A program made the translations under genes and the position numbers. From Acidithiobacillus concretivorus (GTDB taxonomy: Bacteria > Pseudomonadota > Gammaproteobacteria > Acidithiobacillales > Acidithiobacillaceae): DNA of 64,000 nt. The stretch lies in assembly GCF_018853445.1 (NCBI RefSeq), contig NZ_JABELD010000003.1, positions 62,001-126,000 on the forward strand, in the 5' to 3' direction. Position 1 is the stretch's first letter. Each line of letters begins with the position of its first letter. The notes under the pieces were generated by a model. That model did not search any database. It was not told the DNA's origin and saw only the letters and a list, made by a program, of their open reading frames with translations. Positions 1 to 8,830 of the stretch are shown here, one piece after another.

Positions 1-520
1 ACCAGCAACAGGTAGTGACGGGGATCAGGATTATTGGCAGGCCCTGACCCACACCCATTACATTCAGGAAGGCAGCAAGGGGCCGATTATTTATGATTTT
101 TACGATCCCAATTGTCCTTATTGTCATGAAATCTATACCTGGCTACAAAACCCCATTCGCAGCCAGCAAATACGGGTCAGGTTCATTACTGTCGGCTTTC
201 TGAGCCACAGTAGCGCTGGTAAAGCTGCCGCCATTCTCTCGGCCAAGGACCCGCTGGCTGCCATGAAACTGAATGAAAATAAATTCAGCACCAAAGGCGG
301 TCCAGAAGGGGGTATAGATCCTGCGCCCATTACCGTACAAAATAAAATGAGTGATGTACTGAATTTCAATGCTTCGCTTTTGGTCAACAAGGAAGCCGAA
401 GTGCTCGGGATTCCTGGAGCCAGCGTGCCATTTCTGGTTTATCGCCAGAATGGCAAAATTCGTTATGTCCCTGGTTTACCCAACAACAAACAATGGTCAG
501 AAATTATTCACGCCCAATGA
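1..520 (+). CDS. dsbG: DsbG-like periplasmic thiol:disulfide interchange protein (5' truncated)
   Basis: The frame is open from base 2, so the N-terminus and any signal peptide lie outside the window. The visible part is a thioredoxin-fold domain with the redox motif CPYC in the context DPNCPYCH (bases about 109-132). A VPF segment near the end (GASVPFLVYR) fits the cis-proline loop of Dsb proteins. CPYC is the DsbG dipeptide, whereas DsbC has CGYC. The family works as a periplasmic isomerase or sulfenic-acid reductase. The stop overlaps the ATG of the dsbB-like gene (ATGA), implying translational coupling. A DsbA/DsbC-like oxidoreductase of another subfamily is possible. Confidence 0.75.
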   Translation, partial: PATGSDGDQDYWQALTHTHYIQEGSKGPIIYDFYDPNCPYCHEIYTWLQNPIRSQQIRVRFITVGFLSHSSAGKAAAILSAKDPLAAMKLNENKFSTKGGPEGGIDPAPITVQNKMSDVLNFNASLLVNKEAEVLGIPGASVPFLVYRQNGKIRYVPGLPNNKQWSEIIHAQ

Positions 521-1026
521 CTGCTGCCAAATACGCGCCCTGGCTGGCGGCTCTGGTCATTCTGGCTGGCATCGTTGCCTTTTCGCTGGTGCTGTGGCTA
601 CAGTTTGCGCAAGGTGAGCAACCCTGCAGCATTTGTGTTTATCAGCGCCTGGCTGATCTGGCCGTCATCGTCATTGTAACCATGGGTTTTTTCTGGAAAG
701 GCCCGGCCCGCCGGGGTTTATGGATATTGGCAGCATTGTATGCCCTGCTGGGCGCGGCACTGGCAGGCTGGCAGTGGCACCTGACGCAGATGGCGGCAGA
801 TCAGATAGAAACCTGTTCTTCGGTCGAGGTGTTTCAGGGTGGCCCTGCCCTGGGCAGTCTGGGGAATGATTTTGCCTCGACCTTATCCGGCCATGGATCT
901 TGTGCGCTGGCTGGCACCAAAAGCCTGGCAGGATGGCCCATCACCCACTGGAGTATGGTGTTTTTTCTGGGTTGCGCCATGCTGCTCCTGATCGCCCAGT
1001 GGTTGAGCGGCCGCGTCCGGAATTAA
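517..1026 (+). CDS. dsbB: Disulfide bond formation protein B (DsbB)
   Basis: Inner-membrane quinone-linked oxidase that reoxidises periplasmic Dsb partners. The 169-residue protein has four hydrophobic segments and the two expected periplasmic cysteine pairs: C37-S-I-C40 in the first loop, and C100 with C129 in the second. The start at 517 gives an ATGA overlap with the upstream DsbG-like gene; an in-frame ATG at 493 would lie inside that gene and is less likely. The 3' end overlaps the convergent purK stop by four bases (TTAA), so the two genes share their stop region. Confidence 0.9.
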   Translation: MTAAKYAPWLAALVILAGIVAFSLVLWLQFAQGEQPCSICVYQRLADLAVIVIVTMGFFWKGPARRGLWILAALYALLGAALAGWQWHLTQMAADQIETCSSVEVFQGGPALGSLGNDFASTLSGHGSCALAGTKSLAGWPITHWSMVFFLGCAMLLLIAQWLSGRVRN

Positions 1027-2159
1027 TCCTGACGCCAGTTCCAGTCCTGACGCAGCGTCTCCAATACTGCCAAAGCCTGCTCGGCGTCAGAACTCAAGGC
1101 ATTTACATGGCCCATTTTGCGACCGGGGCGCGCTTCCTTCTTGCCGTACAAATGCACCTTAATTTGCGGATGCTGCAACAGCTTCTGCCAATCCGGTCCG
1201 CCTTCTTCCCACAAATCGCCCAGCAGATTCATCATGACCACCGGACTGAGCAGACGGGTATCAGCCAGAGATAACCCACAAAGAGCACGTACCTGCTGAT
1301 CAAACTGACTGCTGACGCAGGCATCAATAGTGTAGTGCCCGCTATTGTGGGGACGCGGAGCCATTTCATTGACCAACAGACGACCCCCTTCCTCCACAAA
1401 AAATTCAACGGCAAGCACACCGACATAGTTCAGTGCCTCGGCAATGCGCGCGGCGCCTTGGCGAGCCTGATTTTGTAATGCCTCTGGAACTCGGGCGGGC
1501 ACAATACTGAGATCAAGCACAGCATGGTGATGACGATTTTCTGCCAGGGGATAAAACACCATCATCCCTTCCACTGAGCGCGCCATCACTACAGAAAATT
1601 CTTGCACCAGATTAATCCGTGACTCCAGAATAGCTTCCGGAGTATTCAGGCTGGCCCATGCAGCTGGAAGCTCACTGGCCGTGCCAACATTCTGTTGCCC
1701 CTTGCCATCATACCCAAAGCGGGTAGTTTTCAGGATGGCAGGAAAACTCAGCTTTCTTGCTGCAAGTGCCACATCATCCTCTTGTCTGAGCAGTGCGAAG
1801 GGCGCGACTGCCAGACCAATGTCCTGAAAAAAAGTTTTTTCCCGTGCCCGATCCTGAGCAATGGCCAGCGCCGTAGAGCCGGGGTGCACGGGTATCCGTG
1901 CTTCCAGATAAATCATGGCTGAGGCAGGAACATTTTCAAACTCGGCGGTCACCGCTGCACAGTGATCCGCCAAAAGCGCCAAAGCTGAAAAATCATCATA
2001 GGCCGCACAAAGATGATGATCTGCCACGGCCGCCGCCGGACAATCGGGATCAGGATCGAGAACCCATACAGCATACCCCATGCGCCGGGCCGCCAGAGTA
2101 AACATTTGCCCCAGCTGCCCTCCCCCCAGAATCCCGAGGGTAGCGCCGGGCAGGATCAT
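1023..2159 (-). CDS. purK: N5-carboxyaminoimidazole ribonucleotide synthase
   Basis: ATP-grasp enzyme of purine biosynthesis that carboxylates AIR to N5-CAIR using bicarbonate. The 378-residue protein begins with a glycine-rich loop ([11 protein letters not shown]). It carries the family's ATP-grasp features, including [20 protein letters not shown] near residues 250-270 with the [12 protein letters not shown] signature. Its ATG overlaps the purE stop (ATGA), so purE-purK form a coupled pair in the usual order. The length matches the family. Confidence 0.95.
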   Translation of the reverse strand: MILPGATLGILGGGQLGQMFTLAARRMGYAVWVLDPDPDCPAAAVADHHLCAAYDDFSALALLADHCAAVTAEFENVPASAMIYLEARIPVHPGSTALAIAQDRAREKTFFQDIGLAVAPFALLRQEDDVALAARKLSFPAILKTTRFGYDGKGQQNVGTASELPAAWASLNTPEAILESRINLVQEFSVVMARSVEGMMVFYPLAENRHHHAVLDLSIVPARVPEALQNQARQGAARIAEALNYVGVLAVEFFVEEGGRLLVNEMAPRPHNSGHYTIDACVSSQFDQQVRALCGLSLADTRLLSPVVMMNLLGDLWEEGGPDWQKLLQHPQIKVHLYGKKEARPGRKMGHVNALSSDAEQALAVLETLRQDWNWRQD

Positions 2160-2653
2160 TGCTTCGTCTCCGGCAAGGTCATGGCCAGAACGGCTGCTTC
2201 CTGTTGGTGACGAAAATCCTGCAGGCGCCGGGCCAGCATCGGATCACTTGCCGCCAACAAGGCTGCGGCGAAAAGACCGGCATTGGCGGCCCCCGCAGCG
2301 CCGATGGCAAAAGTAGCTACCGGAATACCCTTGGGCATCTGCACAATGGACAGGAGCGAATCCATGCCGTTCAGGTGCCGGGAAGGAACCGGCACACCCA
2401 ATACCGGCAAGAGGGTTTTGGCGGCGAGCATCCCCGGCAGGTGGGCAGCACCGCCCGCTCCGGCAATAATGCAGCGCAGCCCCCGGGATGCGGCCGTCGC
2501 GGCATAATCAAAAAGCAAGTCCGGGGTTCGATGCGCCGAAACCACCCGCTTTTCATGGGGAATATTCAATGCCTGCAGTTGTTCTGTCGCAGCGACCATG
2601 ACCTCCCAGTCACTGTTGCTGCCCATTACCACCCCAACCAGGGGATGTTCCAT
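2156..2653 (-). CDS. purE: N5-CAIR mutase, class I PurE
   Basis: Converts N5-CAIR from PurK into CAIR. The 165-residue protein has the PurE signature early ([14 protein letters not shown]), then SAHRTPD and the [11 protein letters not shown] loop that binds the substrate phosphate and carboxylate. A purine-rich ribosome-binding site (GAGAGGAGAG) precedes the ATG. It is the first gene of the purEK unit and is divergent from trmB, leaving about 50 bases for both promoters. Confidence 0.95.
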   Translation of the reverse strand: MEHPLVGVVMGSNSDWEVMVAATEQLQALNIPHEKRVVSAHRTPDLLFDYAATAASRGLRCIIAGAGGAAHLPGMLAAKTLLPVLGVPVPSRHLNGMDSLLSIVQMPKGIPVATFAIGAAGAANAGLFAAALLAASDPMLARRLQDFRHQQEAAVLAMTLPETKQ

Positions 2654-2703
2654 GCCTGCTCTCCTCTCTAGGCCTGCACATTAAACGGGTTATAATGCCT
2701 GTC

Positions 2704-3387
2704 ATGGAAGAAGCGCTCAATACCGGGCAACGCCCGATTCGCAGTTTTGTATTACGCCAGGGACGTATTACCGCCGCACAGCGTCGGGTGATTCAGGATG
2801 CTCTACCTGCCCTGCAAATAGACACGCAAGTTGCCTGGCTGGACCCCTGGAACAGGCAACGGGCCATTACCCTGGAAATTGGCTTTGGCAACGGGGAGCA
2901 TCTCGCCGCCCTTGCCGCTGCACATTCCGAACAGGGTTTTATTGGTGCAGAAGTACACACTCCAGGGGTCGGTTCTCTCTTGTTGCAGATGGAAAATGCG
3001 GGCATTGATAACGTCCGTATTGTTCATGATGATGTCGCGGCCTGGATGAAAACCCTGCCAGATGCTTTATTTGAGCGCATCATCATTCAGTTTCCCGATC
3101 CCTGGCCAAAAACCCGGCAACAAAAACGTCGTCTGATTCAGCCTGAGTTCGCGAACACATTGCAGCGTCTGCTCAAAACGGGTGGGGAATTACAACTGGC
3201 AACAGACTGGGCTGATTACGCGGAACAAATGCTGACCGTCCTCAATCAGACCCAGGGCCTGATAAATACCGATTCTGAAAACGGCTTTTCGGAGCGGCCC
3301 ACCAATCGCATTCCGACCCGTTTTGAACGCCGTGGCGAAAAACTCGGACACAGTGTTTACGATCTGGTGTATCGACGCACGAGTTGA
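2704..3387 (+). CDS. trmB: tRNA (guanine-N7-)-methyltransferase
   Basis: SAM-dependent methylation of G46 in the tRNA variable loop. Family motifs are visible: the SAM-binding stretch LEIGFGNGEHL, then IGAEVHTPGVGSLL, and the catalytic-region motif FPDPWPKTRQQKRRL. The C-terminus has the expected TNRIPTRFERRG substrate-binding region. Two in-frame ATGs exist, at 2695 and 2704. A TATAAT box at 2691-2696 overlaps the first one and no good Shine-Dalgarno is seen, so 2704 was chosen; the protein is then 227 residues. The mRNA may be leaderless or nearly so. Confidence 0.92.
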   Translation: MEEALNTGQRPIRSFVLRQGRITAAQRRVIQDALPALQIDTQVAWLDPWNRQRAITLEIGFGNGEHLAALAAAHSEQGFIGAEVHTPGVGSLLLQMENAGIDNVRIVHDDVAAWMKTLPDALFERIIIQFPDPWPKTRQQKRRLIQPEFANTLQRLLKTGGELQLATDWADYAEQMLTVLNQTQGLINTDSENGFSERPTNRIPTRFERRGEKLGHSVYDLVYRRTS

Positions 3388-3511
3388 TTCATAAAGCTTT
3401 TCAGTATAGTGCCTTCCGGCATGGTGTAATATTCCGGAAAAGATTTTGCGATATACTCACCAATCAAAATGGATGCTTTTATATGAAAACCCATGAGCGA
3501 GGATCGATAAC

Positions 3512-4639
3512 ATGCACAAAGTCAGCATTATAGGAGCAGGATTTGGGGGATTGACCGCCGTGCGGCAAGTACGCCGTCAGTTGCCCGATGCCGAAATCAC
3601 CCTCATCGCCCCCGAGGCAGAGTTCATTTATTACCCCAGCTTGATCTGGATTCCCACCGGTCTCCGTCAGGGTGAGCAGCTCCGCATTCCCCTGGACCGG
3701 TTTTTTCAGCGCAAAAATGTGCATTTTCATGCCGGGCGTGCGACGGAATTGCGCGACGCAGGTCGGACGGTGGTTACTGATCAGGGTGAAATAGCCAACG
3801 ATGTACTGATTATTGCCAGTGGTGGCCGGGGCCTGCGCAAATTGCCGGGTATCGAACATAGCCTGGCTATTTGTGATGGCATTGAAGCCGCCGAACAAAT
3901 TCGTGATCGGCTGGCGGCCCTGGACAAGGGCACCATTGCTTTTGGCTTTGCCGGCAATCCTCAGGAGCCCACTGCCGTGCGCGGCGGGCCTGTTTTTGAG
4001 CTACTGTTTGGCATTGACAGTTATCTGCGCAAAACCGGCAGGCGCGAACAGATTGATCTGGTGTTTTTTAATCCCATGACCGAACCCGGTAATCGCCTGG
4101 GAGCCAAAGCAGTTGCCGGATTACTGGCCGAAATGGAAAAACGCCGGATCAAGACCCATCTCGGTCACAAAATCACTGGATTTTCTGCAGATAAAGTCAT
4201 GACGGAAGGTGGCGAGATCGCGGCAGATCTGATTCTCTTCATGCCCGGCATGACGGGGCCTGATTGGGCGCAACAATCCGGTTTACCGCTTTCGGCCGGT
4301 GGATTTATCCAAGCCGATGAATACTGTCAGGTTCCCGGGCATCCGGGTGTTTTTGTAGTGGGCGACGCGGGCTCCTACGCCAACAGTCCAGACTGGCTGC
4401 CCAAGCAGGGCCATACCGCCGACCTGCAGGCCGAAGCCGCCGTCCACAATGCGGTTTTACATCTCCAGAACAAGGCTTCTGACAAGCCTTTCCGGACTGA
4501 ACTGGTGTGCATTGTCGATGCGCTGGACAGCGGCATCATGGTATTTCGCAATAAAGATCATGCCAGCGTTCTCCCCAATCCACTCTGGCATGCCGCAAAA
4601 ATGGCTTTTGAATGGCGTTATCTGCTGCATTATCGATAA
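3512..4639 (+). CDS. Sulfide:quinone oxidoreductase-like FAD flavoprotein
   Basis: Two-dinucleotide-binding-domain flavoprotein of 375 residues. The N-terminal FAD loop is GAGFGGL (residues 8-14), and a second FAD contact is seen in VFVVGDAGSYA (about 280-290). The C-terminal region fits the SQR/flavocytochrome c reductase family. Cysteines are at 121, 272 and 333. C121 and C333 sit where SQR has its first and last active-site cysteines. The region around residues 150-162 (GNPQEPTAVRGGPVFE), where canonical SQR carries its middle cysteine, has none. It may therefore be an atypical SQR type or a related NADH/quinone oxidoreductase. It appears monocistronic, with a GAGG ribosome-binding site. 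Confidence 0.75.
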   Translation: MHKVSIIGAGFGGLTAVRQVRRQLPDAEITLIAPEAEFIYYPSLIWIPTGLRQGEQLRIPLDRFFQRKNVHFHAGRATELRDAGRTVVTDQGEIANDVLIIASGGRGLRKLPGIEHSLAICDGIEAAEQIRDRLAALDKGTIAFGFAGNPQEPTAVRGGPVFELLFGIDSYLRKTGRREQIDLVFFNPMTEPGNRLGAKAVAGLLAEMEKRRIKTHLGHKITGFSADKVMTEGGEIAADLILFMPGMTGPDWAQQSGLPLSAGGFIQADEYCQVPGHPGVFVVGDAGSYANSPDWLPKQGHTADLQAEAAVHNAVLHLQNKASDKPFRTELVCIVDALDSGIMVFRNKDHASVLPNPLWHAAKMAFEWRYLLHYR

Positions 4640-4665
4640 GAACCCGTCTTTTCCTGCAGCATTCA

Positions 4666-5880
4666 TCAGCGTTTTTCTCCAGACTGGTCATAGTGGCGCC
4701 CCTTCCAGGCGCCGCCTTTTCCCTGATAGTGACGGCGCGCAGAATCCAGCGTCATGAGCGTGTAAAACATCGCCGCCAGCGGCAAGGTCAAAACCCAGAG
4801 GCCGTTCTGTGCATAGAGGCGGACGCTGGGTAAATAAGCCGTAAACATCAGGGCCAGGGTCAATACCGACAGGGTCAGCCCTATCCATTGCTGCTCCCAG
4901 CACCCGGCAATCAACAAAATCACTGGTACAGCGTAAAGAAAAAACATGCCCAATGTCGCCTCCAGCAGACGCCATGGACTGAACTCCAGCTGCACATAGG
5001 CTGAACGTGTCACCATCCGCCATATTTCGCCGAAAAAACGATAGTCGCGCAGACTGTAACTTTCGGTGCCCAATCCTAACCAGACCGGGCCCTGGGTTTT
5101 CAACAGGGCAGCCAGCGTGCAGTCATCAATCAAGGCACTCCGCATGGCAGCAAAGCCCCCCGCCTGCATCAGCAAATCCCGCCGCAACAACATACAGCCG
5201 CCTGCTGCTCCAGCCAGCTTGCGACGCGAATCATTAATCCAGGGGAAAGGATAAAGCATCTGAAAAAAGAAAATAAACGGCGGGATCAGCAAGCGCTCCC
5301 AGAAACTGCGACAGGACAACATCACCATCAGCGACACCAATGCACGGTTTCCACGCTGCTGCTGGACCACCAAGCGGGTGAGCACATCAGGACCATGGAC
5401 AATGTCTGCATCGCTAAACCAGAGCAGTGATACATCATCAGCAGCCAGCGCGCCCTGATGCATGGCCCAGACTTTGCCCGCCCACGCATCGGGTAGCGTT
5501 TTTCCGCTGATAACCTGCAGGCGGTCTGAAGCTCCTACTTTTTCAGCGGCCATTTTCGCAACTTGTGTAGTGTCGTCCTGACTTTGATCATCCACCACAA
5601 TGACCCGAAGTTCTCCCGGATAATTCTGGCGCAGCAAAGCCGTTACACAGGGTCCAATTCCTTCAGCCTCGTTACGTGCCGGGATAATGGCCGTTACTGC
5701 CGGAAGTCCGACGGCAGTGGGGTCAGCAGCTTTCAGGGATTCTGCGGAGAGCGCCGGTAAGCGCTGATCAGCACGCCAGAAATATCCTCGGGCAAAAAAC
5801 AATACCAGCCAGGCCAGTAGAACCAAGCCTGCCAGTGCATCCAAGAACCAAAACACAGGGCTCCCCGCTATACTTGCCAC
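4666..5880 (-). CDS. hpnB: HpnB-like hopanoid-associated glycosyltransferase
   Basis: Membrane-anchored GT2-type glycosyltransferase of 404 residues. It has an N-terminal transmembrane helix (about residues 8-30), then a GT-A domain with AIIPARNEAEGI, VVDDQSQDDT and the metal-binding FSDADI. Several C-terminal membrane helices follow (about 300-385). The overall architecture and the GTESYSLRDYR segment match my recollection of HpnB, a hopene-associated glycosyltransferase of unknown exact role. No other hopanoid gene is in the window. The start overlaps the pilU 3' end by 13 bases, suggesting cotranscription with pilT-pilU. Confidence 0.75.
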   Translation of the reverse strand: MASIAGSPVFWFLDALAGLVLLAWLVLFFARGYFWRADQRLPALSAESLKAADPTAVGLPAVTAIIPARNEAEGIGPCVTALLRQNYPGELRVIVVDDQSQDDTTQVAKMAAEKVGASDRLQVISGKTLPDAWAGKVWAMHQGALAADDVSLLWFSDADIVHGPDVLTRLVVQQQRGNRALVSLMVMLSCRSFWERLLIPPFIFFFQMLYPFPWINDSRRKLAGAAGGCMLLRRDLLMQAGGFAAMRSALIDDCTLAALLKTQGPVWLGLGTESYSLRDYRFFGEIWRMVTRSAYVQLEFSPWRLLEATLGMFFLYAVPVILLIAGCWEQQWIGLTLSVLTLALMFTAYLPSVRLYAQNGLWVLTLPLAAMFYTLMTLDSARRHYQGKGGAWKGRHYDQSGEKR

Positions 5881-6992
5881 TTATCCTCAGAAGAATGCAT
5901 GGCACCCGGATCTTCAACACCGCGACGCAAGCAATCCTGTTTGATGGCCAGACGCAGATCGTTTTGAGAATCAGCGGCACGGAGCGCATCTTCATATTCC
6001 ACCAAACCTTGGGCGTACAACTCCAGCAGACTACGATCAAAGGTCTGCATGCCCACATCGTTGGTGCGCCCCATGGCTTCCTTGAGCACTCCAACTTCGC
6101 CTTTATAAATAAGGTCAGCAATCGCCGGCGTATTAATCAGCACCTCAATAGCGGCAATCCGTCCCGCCTGTCCCTTGATAGGCAGGAGTCGCTGGGAAAC
6201 AACGGCTTTCAGATTCAGGGATAAATCCATCAGCAACTGCTTTTTCCGATCTTCCGGGAAAAAGTTGATGATGCGTTCAATGGCCTGATTGGCATTATTG
6301 GCGTGCAAGGTAGACATGCATAAGTGCCCGGTTTCTGCGTAGGCCATAGCATGATCCATGGTATCCCTATTACGCACCTCACCAATTAATATCACATCAG
6401 GCGCCTCACGCAGGGCATTTTCCAGTGCTCTTTCATAAGTAAGCGTATCTATGCCGACTTCCCGCTGATTCACTATCGATTTCTGGTTCTTATGGATGAA
6501 TTCAATAGGGTCTTCGATGGTCAAAATATGCCCGGCAGCATTCTGATTACGATATTGAATCATGGAAGCCAACGAAGTGCTTTTACCTGAACCGGTGGCA
6601 CCCACAAAAAGCACCAGACCACGCGAGGTCATGGCGAGATCCTTCAAAATAGGAGGCAATTTGAGCTGTTCCAGGGTCGGAATTTGGGTTTTAATAGCAC
6701 GCAACACAAAACTCAGTTCACCACGCTGATAAAAGCCATTGACCCGAAAACGCCCGATACCTGTCGCTGAAATGGCCATATTAATTTCTTTTTCATGCTG
6801 AAATTCCTGCAGACGTTCCATCCCCAGAATTTCCTTGGCGAGACTGAGCACTTGCCCGGGTTTCAACATATCTGTACCCAGATTTACGGCGCGCCCATCA
6901 ATTTTCATGACCGGCGGAGAACCCACGGTCAGATACAAATCAGAACCGTTTTTTTCGACCATCAACACCAACAGATCATCCAGTACAGACAT
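5868..6992 (-). CDS. pilU: Twitching motility ATPase PilU
   Basis: Accessory retraction ATPase of the type IV pilus, cytoplasmic and hexameric in the family. The 374-residue protein has an N-terminal PAS-like region, then Walker A (GATGSGKST), the Asp box ITIEDPIEF, the Walker B region DVILIGEVRN and the His box TGHLCMSTLHANNA. The C-terminal extension beyond the core is longer than in PilT, which supports PilU. It lies 10 bases downstream of pilT in the same orientation, the conserved pilTU order. Confidence 0.93.
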   Translation of the reverse strand: MSVLDDLLVLMVEKNGSDLYLTVGSPPVMKIDGRAVNLGTDMLKPGQVLSLAKEILGMERLQEFQHEKEINMAISATGIGRFRVNGFYQRGELSFVLRAIKTQIPTLEQLKLPPILKDLAMTSRGLVLFVGATGSGKSTSLASMIQYRNQNAAGHILTIEDPIEFIHKNQKSIVNQREVGIDTLTYERALENALREAPDVILIGEVRNRDTMDHAMAYAETGHLCMSTLHANNANQAIERIINFFPEDRKKQLLMDLSLNLKAVVSQRLLPIKGQAGRIAAIEVLINTPAIADLIYKGEVGVLKEAMGRTNDVGMQTFDRSLLELYAQGLVEYEDALRAADSQNDLRLAIKQDCLRRGVEDPGAMHSSEDKWQV

Positions 6993-7002
6993 TTAGTATT
7001 CC

Positions 7003-8052
7003 TCAGGCCACATTCATGAAACTGTCTTTGTTCTGCACCCGGCGCAGCGCCTCTTCGCGGGTGATTTTATGCGCACGCACCAAATCCGCCAGGCATTGAT
7101 CCAGCGTTTGCATGCCCTGGTTTTGTCCGGTCTGAATGACTGAATACATTTGTGCCACTTTATTTTCGCGAATGAGATTACGAATAGCCGGAGTGGCAAT
7201 CATGATTTCATGAGCCGGAACCCGGCCTTTTCCATCGGCAGTTTTCAGCAGGGTTTGCGAAATGACCGCCCGTAAGGATTCAGACAACATGGAGCGGACC
7301 ATGTCCTTTTCCCCGCCCGGAAAAGAATCGACAATACGATCAATGGTTTTAGGGGCTGAACTGGTATGCAGCGTCGCAAAAACAATGTGTCCGGTTTCTG
7401 CTGCCGTCAAGGCAAGACGCATGGTTTCCAGATCACGCAATTCACCGACCAGAATAATATCCGGATCTTCACGCAGCGCCGAACGCAGGGCGTTTTCAAA
7501 AGAATGGGTATTCGGCCCCACTTCACGCTGGTTGATCAGGCACTTTTTAGCCGTATGGATAAACTCTATGGGATCTTCAATGGTAATAATATGATCCGGC
7601 CGATTCGCGTTGATATGATCCACCATGGCCGCCAGAGTCGTGGATTTACCAGACCCGGGTGGTCCGGTAACCAGTATCAGTCCGCGCGGAATATTAATAA
7701 TTTCCGTAAAGGACTTGGGCGCATTGAGATCTTCCAGACTCAGCACCTTGGCCGGAATAGTACGAAATGCGGCAGCGGGGCCTCGATCCTGATTAAACGC
7801 ATTCACCCGAAAACGCGCAATACCGGGTAATTCATAGGCAAAATCGATTTCCAGATTTTCTTCGTACCATTTTCGCTGGGAGTCCGACATGATGTCATAA
7901 ATCATCGCGTGGACTGCCTTTCCATCCAGTGCTTCCACATTGATGGGACGCATATCGCCGTTAATGCGCAACATGGGTGCAAGCCCCGCAGATATGTGTG
8001 TATCTGATGCGTTATTTTTCACCGCGAAGGTGAGTAGTTCAGCAATATCCAT
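7003..8052 (-). CDS. pilT: Twitching motility retraction ATPase PilT
   Basis: Hexameric ATPase that drives pilus retraction. The 349-residue protein has Walker A GPPGSGKST (residues 130-138), the Asp box TIEDPIEF, Walker B DIILVGELRD and the C-terminal AIRNLIRENK motif typical of PilT. The frame stays open upstream to 8259, but the start at 8052 (MDIAELL) has a GGAG site seven bases before it and matches the usual PilT N-terminus. Divergent from yggS, as in many proteobacteria; the 106-base gap must hold both promoters. Confidence 0.95.
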   Translation of the reverse strand: MDIAELLTFAVKNNASDTHISAGLAPMLRINGDMRPINVEALDGKAVHAMIYDIMSDSQRKWYEENLEIDFAYELPGIARFRVNAFNQDRGPAAAFRTIPAKVLSLEDLNAPKSFTEIINIPRGLILVTGPPGSGKSTTLAAMVDHINANRPDHIITIEDPIEFIHTAKKCLINQREVGPNTHSFENALRSALREDPDIILVGELRDLETMRLALTAAETGHIVFATLHTSSAPKTIDRIVDSFPGGEKDMVRSMLSESLRAVISQTLLKTADGKGRVPAHEIMIATPAIRNLIRENKVAQMYSVIQTGQNQGMQTLDQCLADLVRAHKITREEALRRVQNKDSFMNVA

Positions 8053-8158
8053 CAATAATTCTCCACTTGGCATGGTAATACCCGGCATTTGGGCATTGGG
8101 ACTCATGCGCGTTACTATAGTCGACCTTGGCCATTTCGCCCACGTTTCATGGAGCAGC

Positions 8159-8830
8159 ATGTCCCTCGCCGAAAATCTTGCAAAAATAAAGCGCGCTCTA
8201 CCGCAGCCCAACCACCCCCTTTTGCTGGCGGTCAGCAAAAAGGTTCCGGCGCCTGCCATCCGGGAAGCCTATGCATTGGGAATACGTCATTTCGGTGAAA
8301 ACTACCTTCAGGAAGCTCTGGAGAAACAAGATGAACTACGCGATCTGGAGGATATTTGCTGGCATTTTATCGGACGGATTCAGCGTAACAAAACCCATGA
8401 AATTGCTCGACACTTTGACTGGGTCGAAAGCGTCGACCGCCTGCTGATTGCCCAACGCCTGAACAGCGCCAGGCAGGAAGCTTCGACGCCTTTGAATGTG
8501 CTGATTGAAGTGGCCGTCAGCTCGGAAGACAGCAAGGGAGGATGCCCCCCTGCTCAGCTTGCAACACTTGCAGAAGGCATCCAGCAACTCCCCTTTCTCC
8601 GGTTGCGTGGCCTGATGGCATTGGTCCATCCCGACCCTGACCAGGCAAACGTCAACTTTCAACACATGCACAGCTTATTCAACACGCTGCTCCAAAGCGG
8701 TAATTATCCTGACCTGGATACCCTGTCCATGGGCACTTCGTCTGATTTTGTGCAGGCGCTAGAGCATGGATCCACAGAAATCCGGTTGGGTACGCTCTTG
8801 TTTGGCAGCCGTCACCAGGAGGCAACATGA
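8159..8830 (+). CDS. yggS: PLP homeostasis protein, YggS/PLPBP family
   Basis: Single-domain PLP-binding protein with an alanine-racemase-like TIM barrel, involved in vitamin B6 and amino-acid homeostasis. The 223-residue protein has the PLP lysine in LLLAVSKKVP (near residue 27), then FGENYLQEAL, the WHFIGRIQRNK motif and the phosphate-binding end SMGTSSDF with STEIRLGTLLFG. The start at 8159 follows GGAG by four bases; the longer upstream frame overlaps pilT and is rejected. Its stop overlaps the proC ATG (ATGA). Confidence 0.94.
   Translation: MSLAENLAKIKRALPQPNHPLLLAVSKKVPAPAIREAYALGIRHFGENYLQEALEKQDELRDLEDICWHFIGRIQRNKTHEIARHFDWVESVDRLLIAQRLNSARQEASTPLNVLIEVAVSSEDSKGGCPPAQLATLAEGIQQLPFLRLRGLMALVHPDPDQANVNFQHMHSLFNTLLQSGNYPDLDTLSMGTSSDFVQALEHGSTEIRLGTLLFGSRHQEAT

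Noticed and set aside
8053-8259. N-terminal extension of pilT to 8259
   Set aside because: It would overlap the yggS start and lacks a ribosome-binding site. The ATG at 8052 has GGAG well placed and matches PilT proteins.
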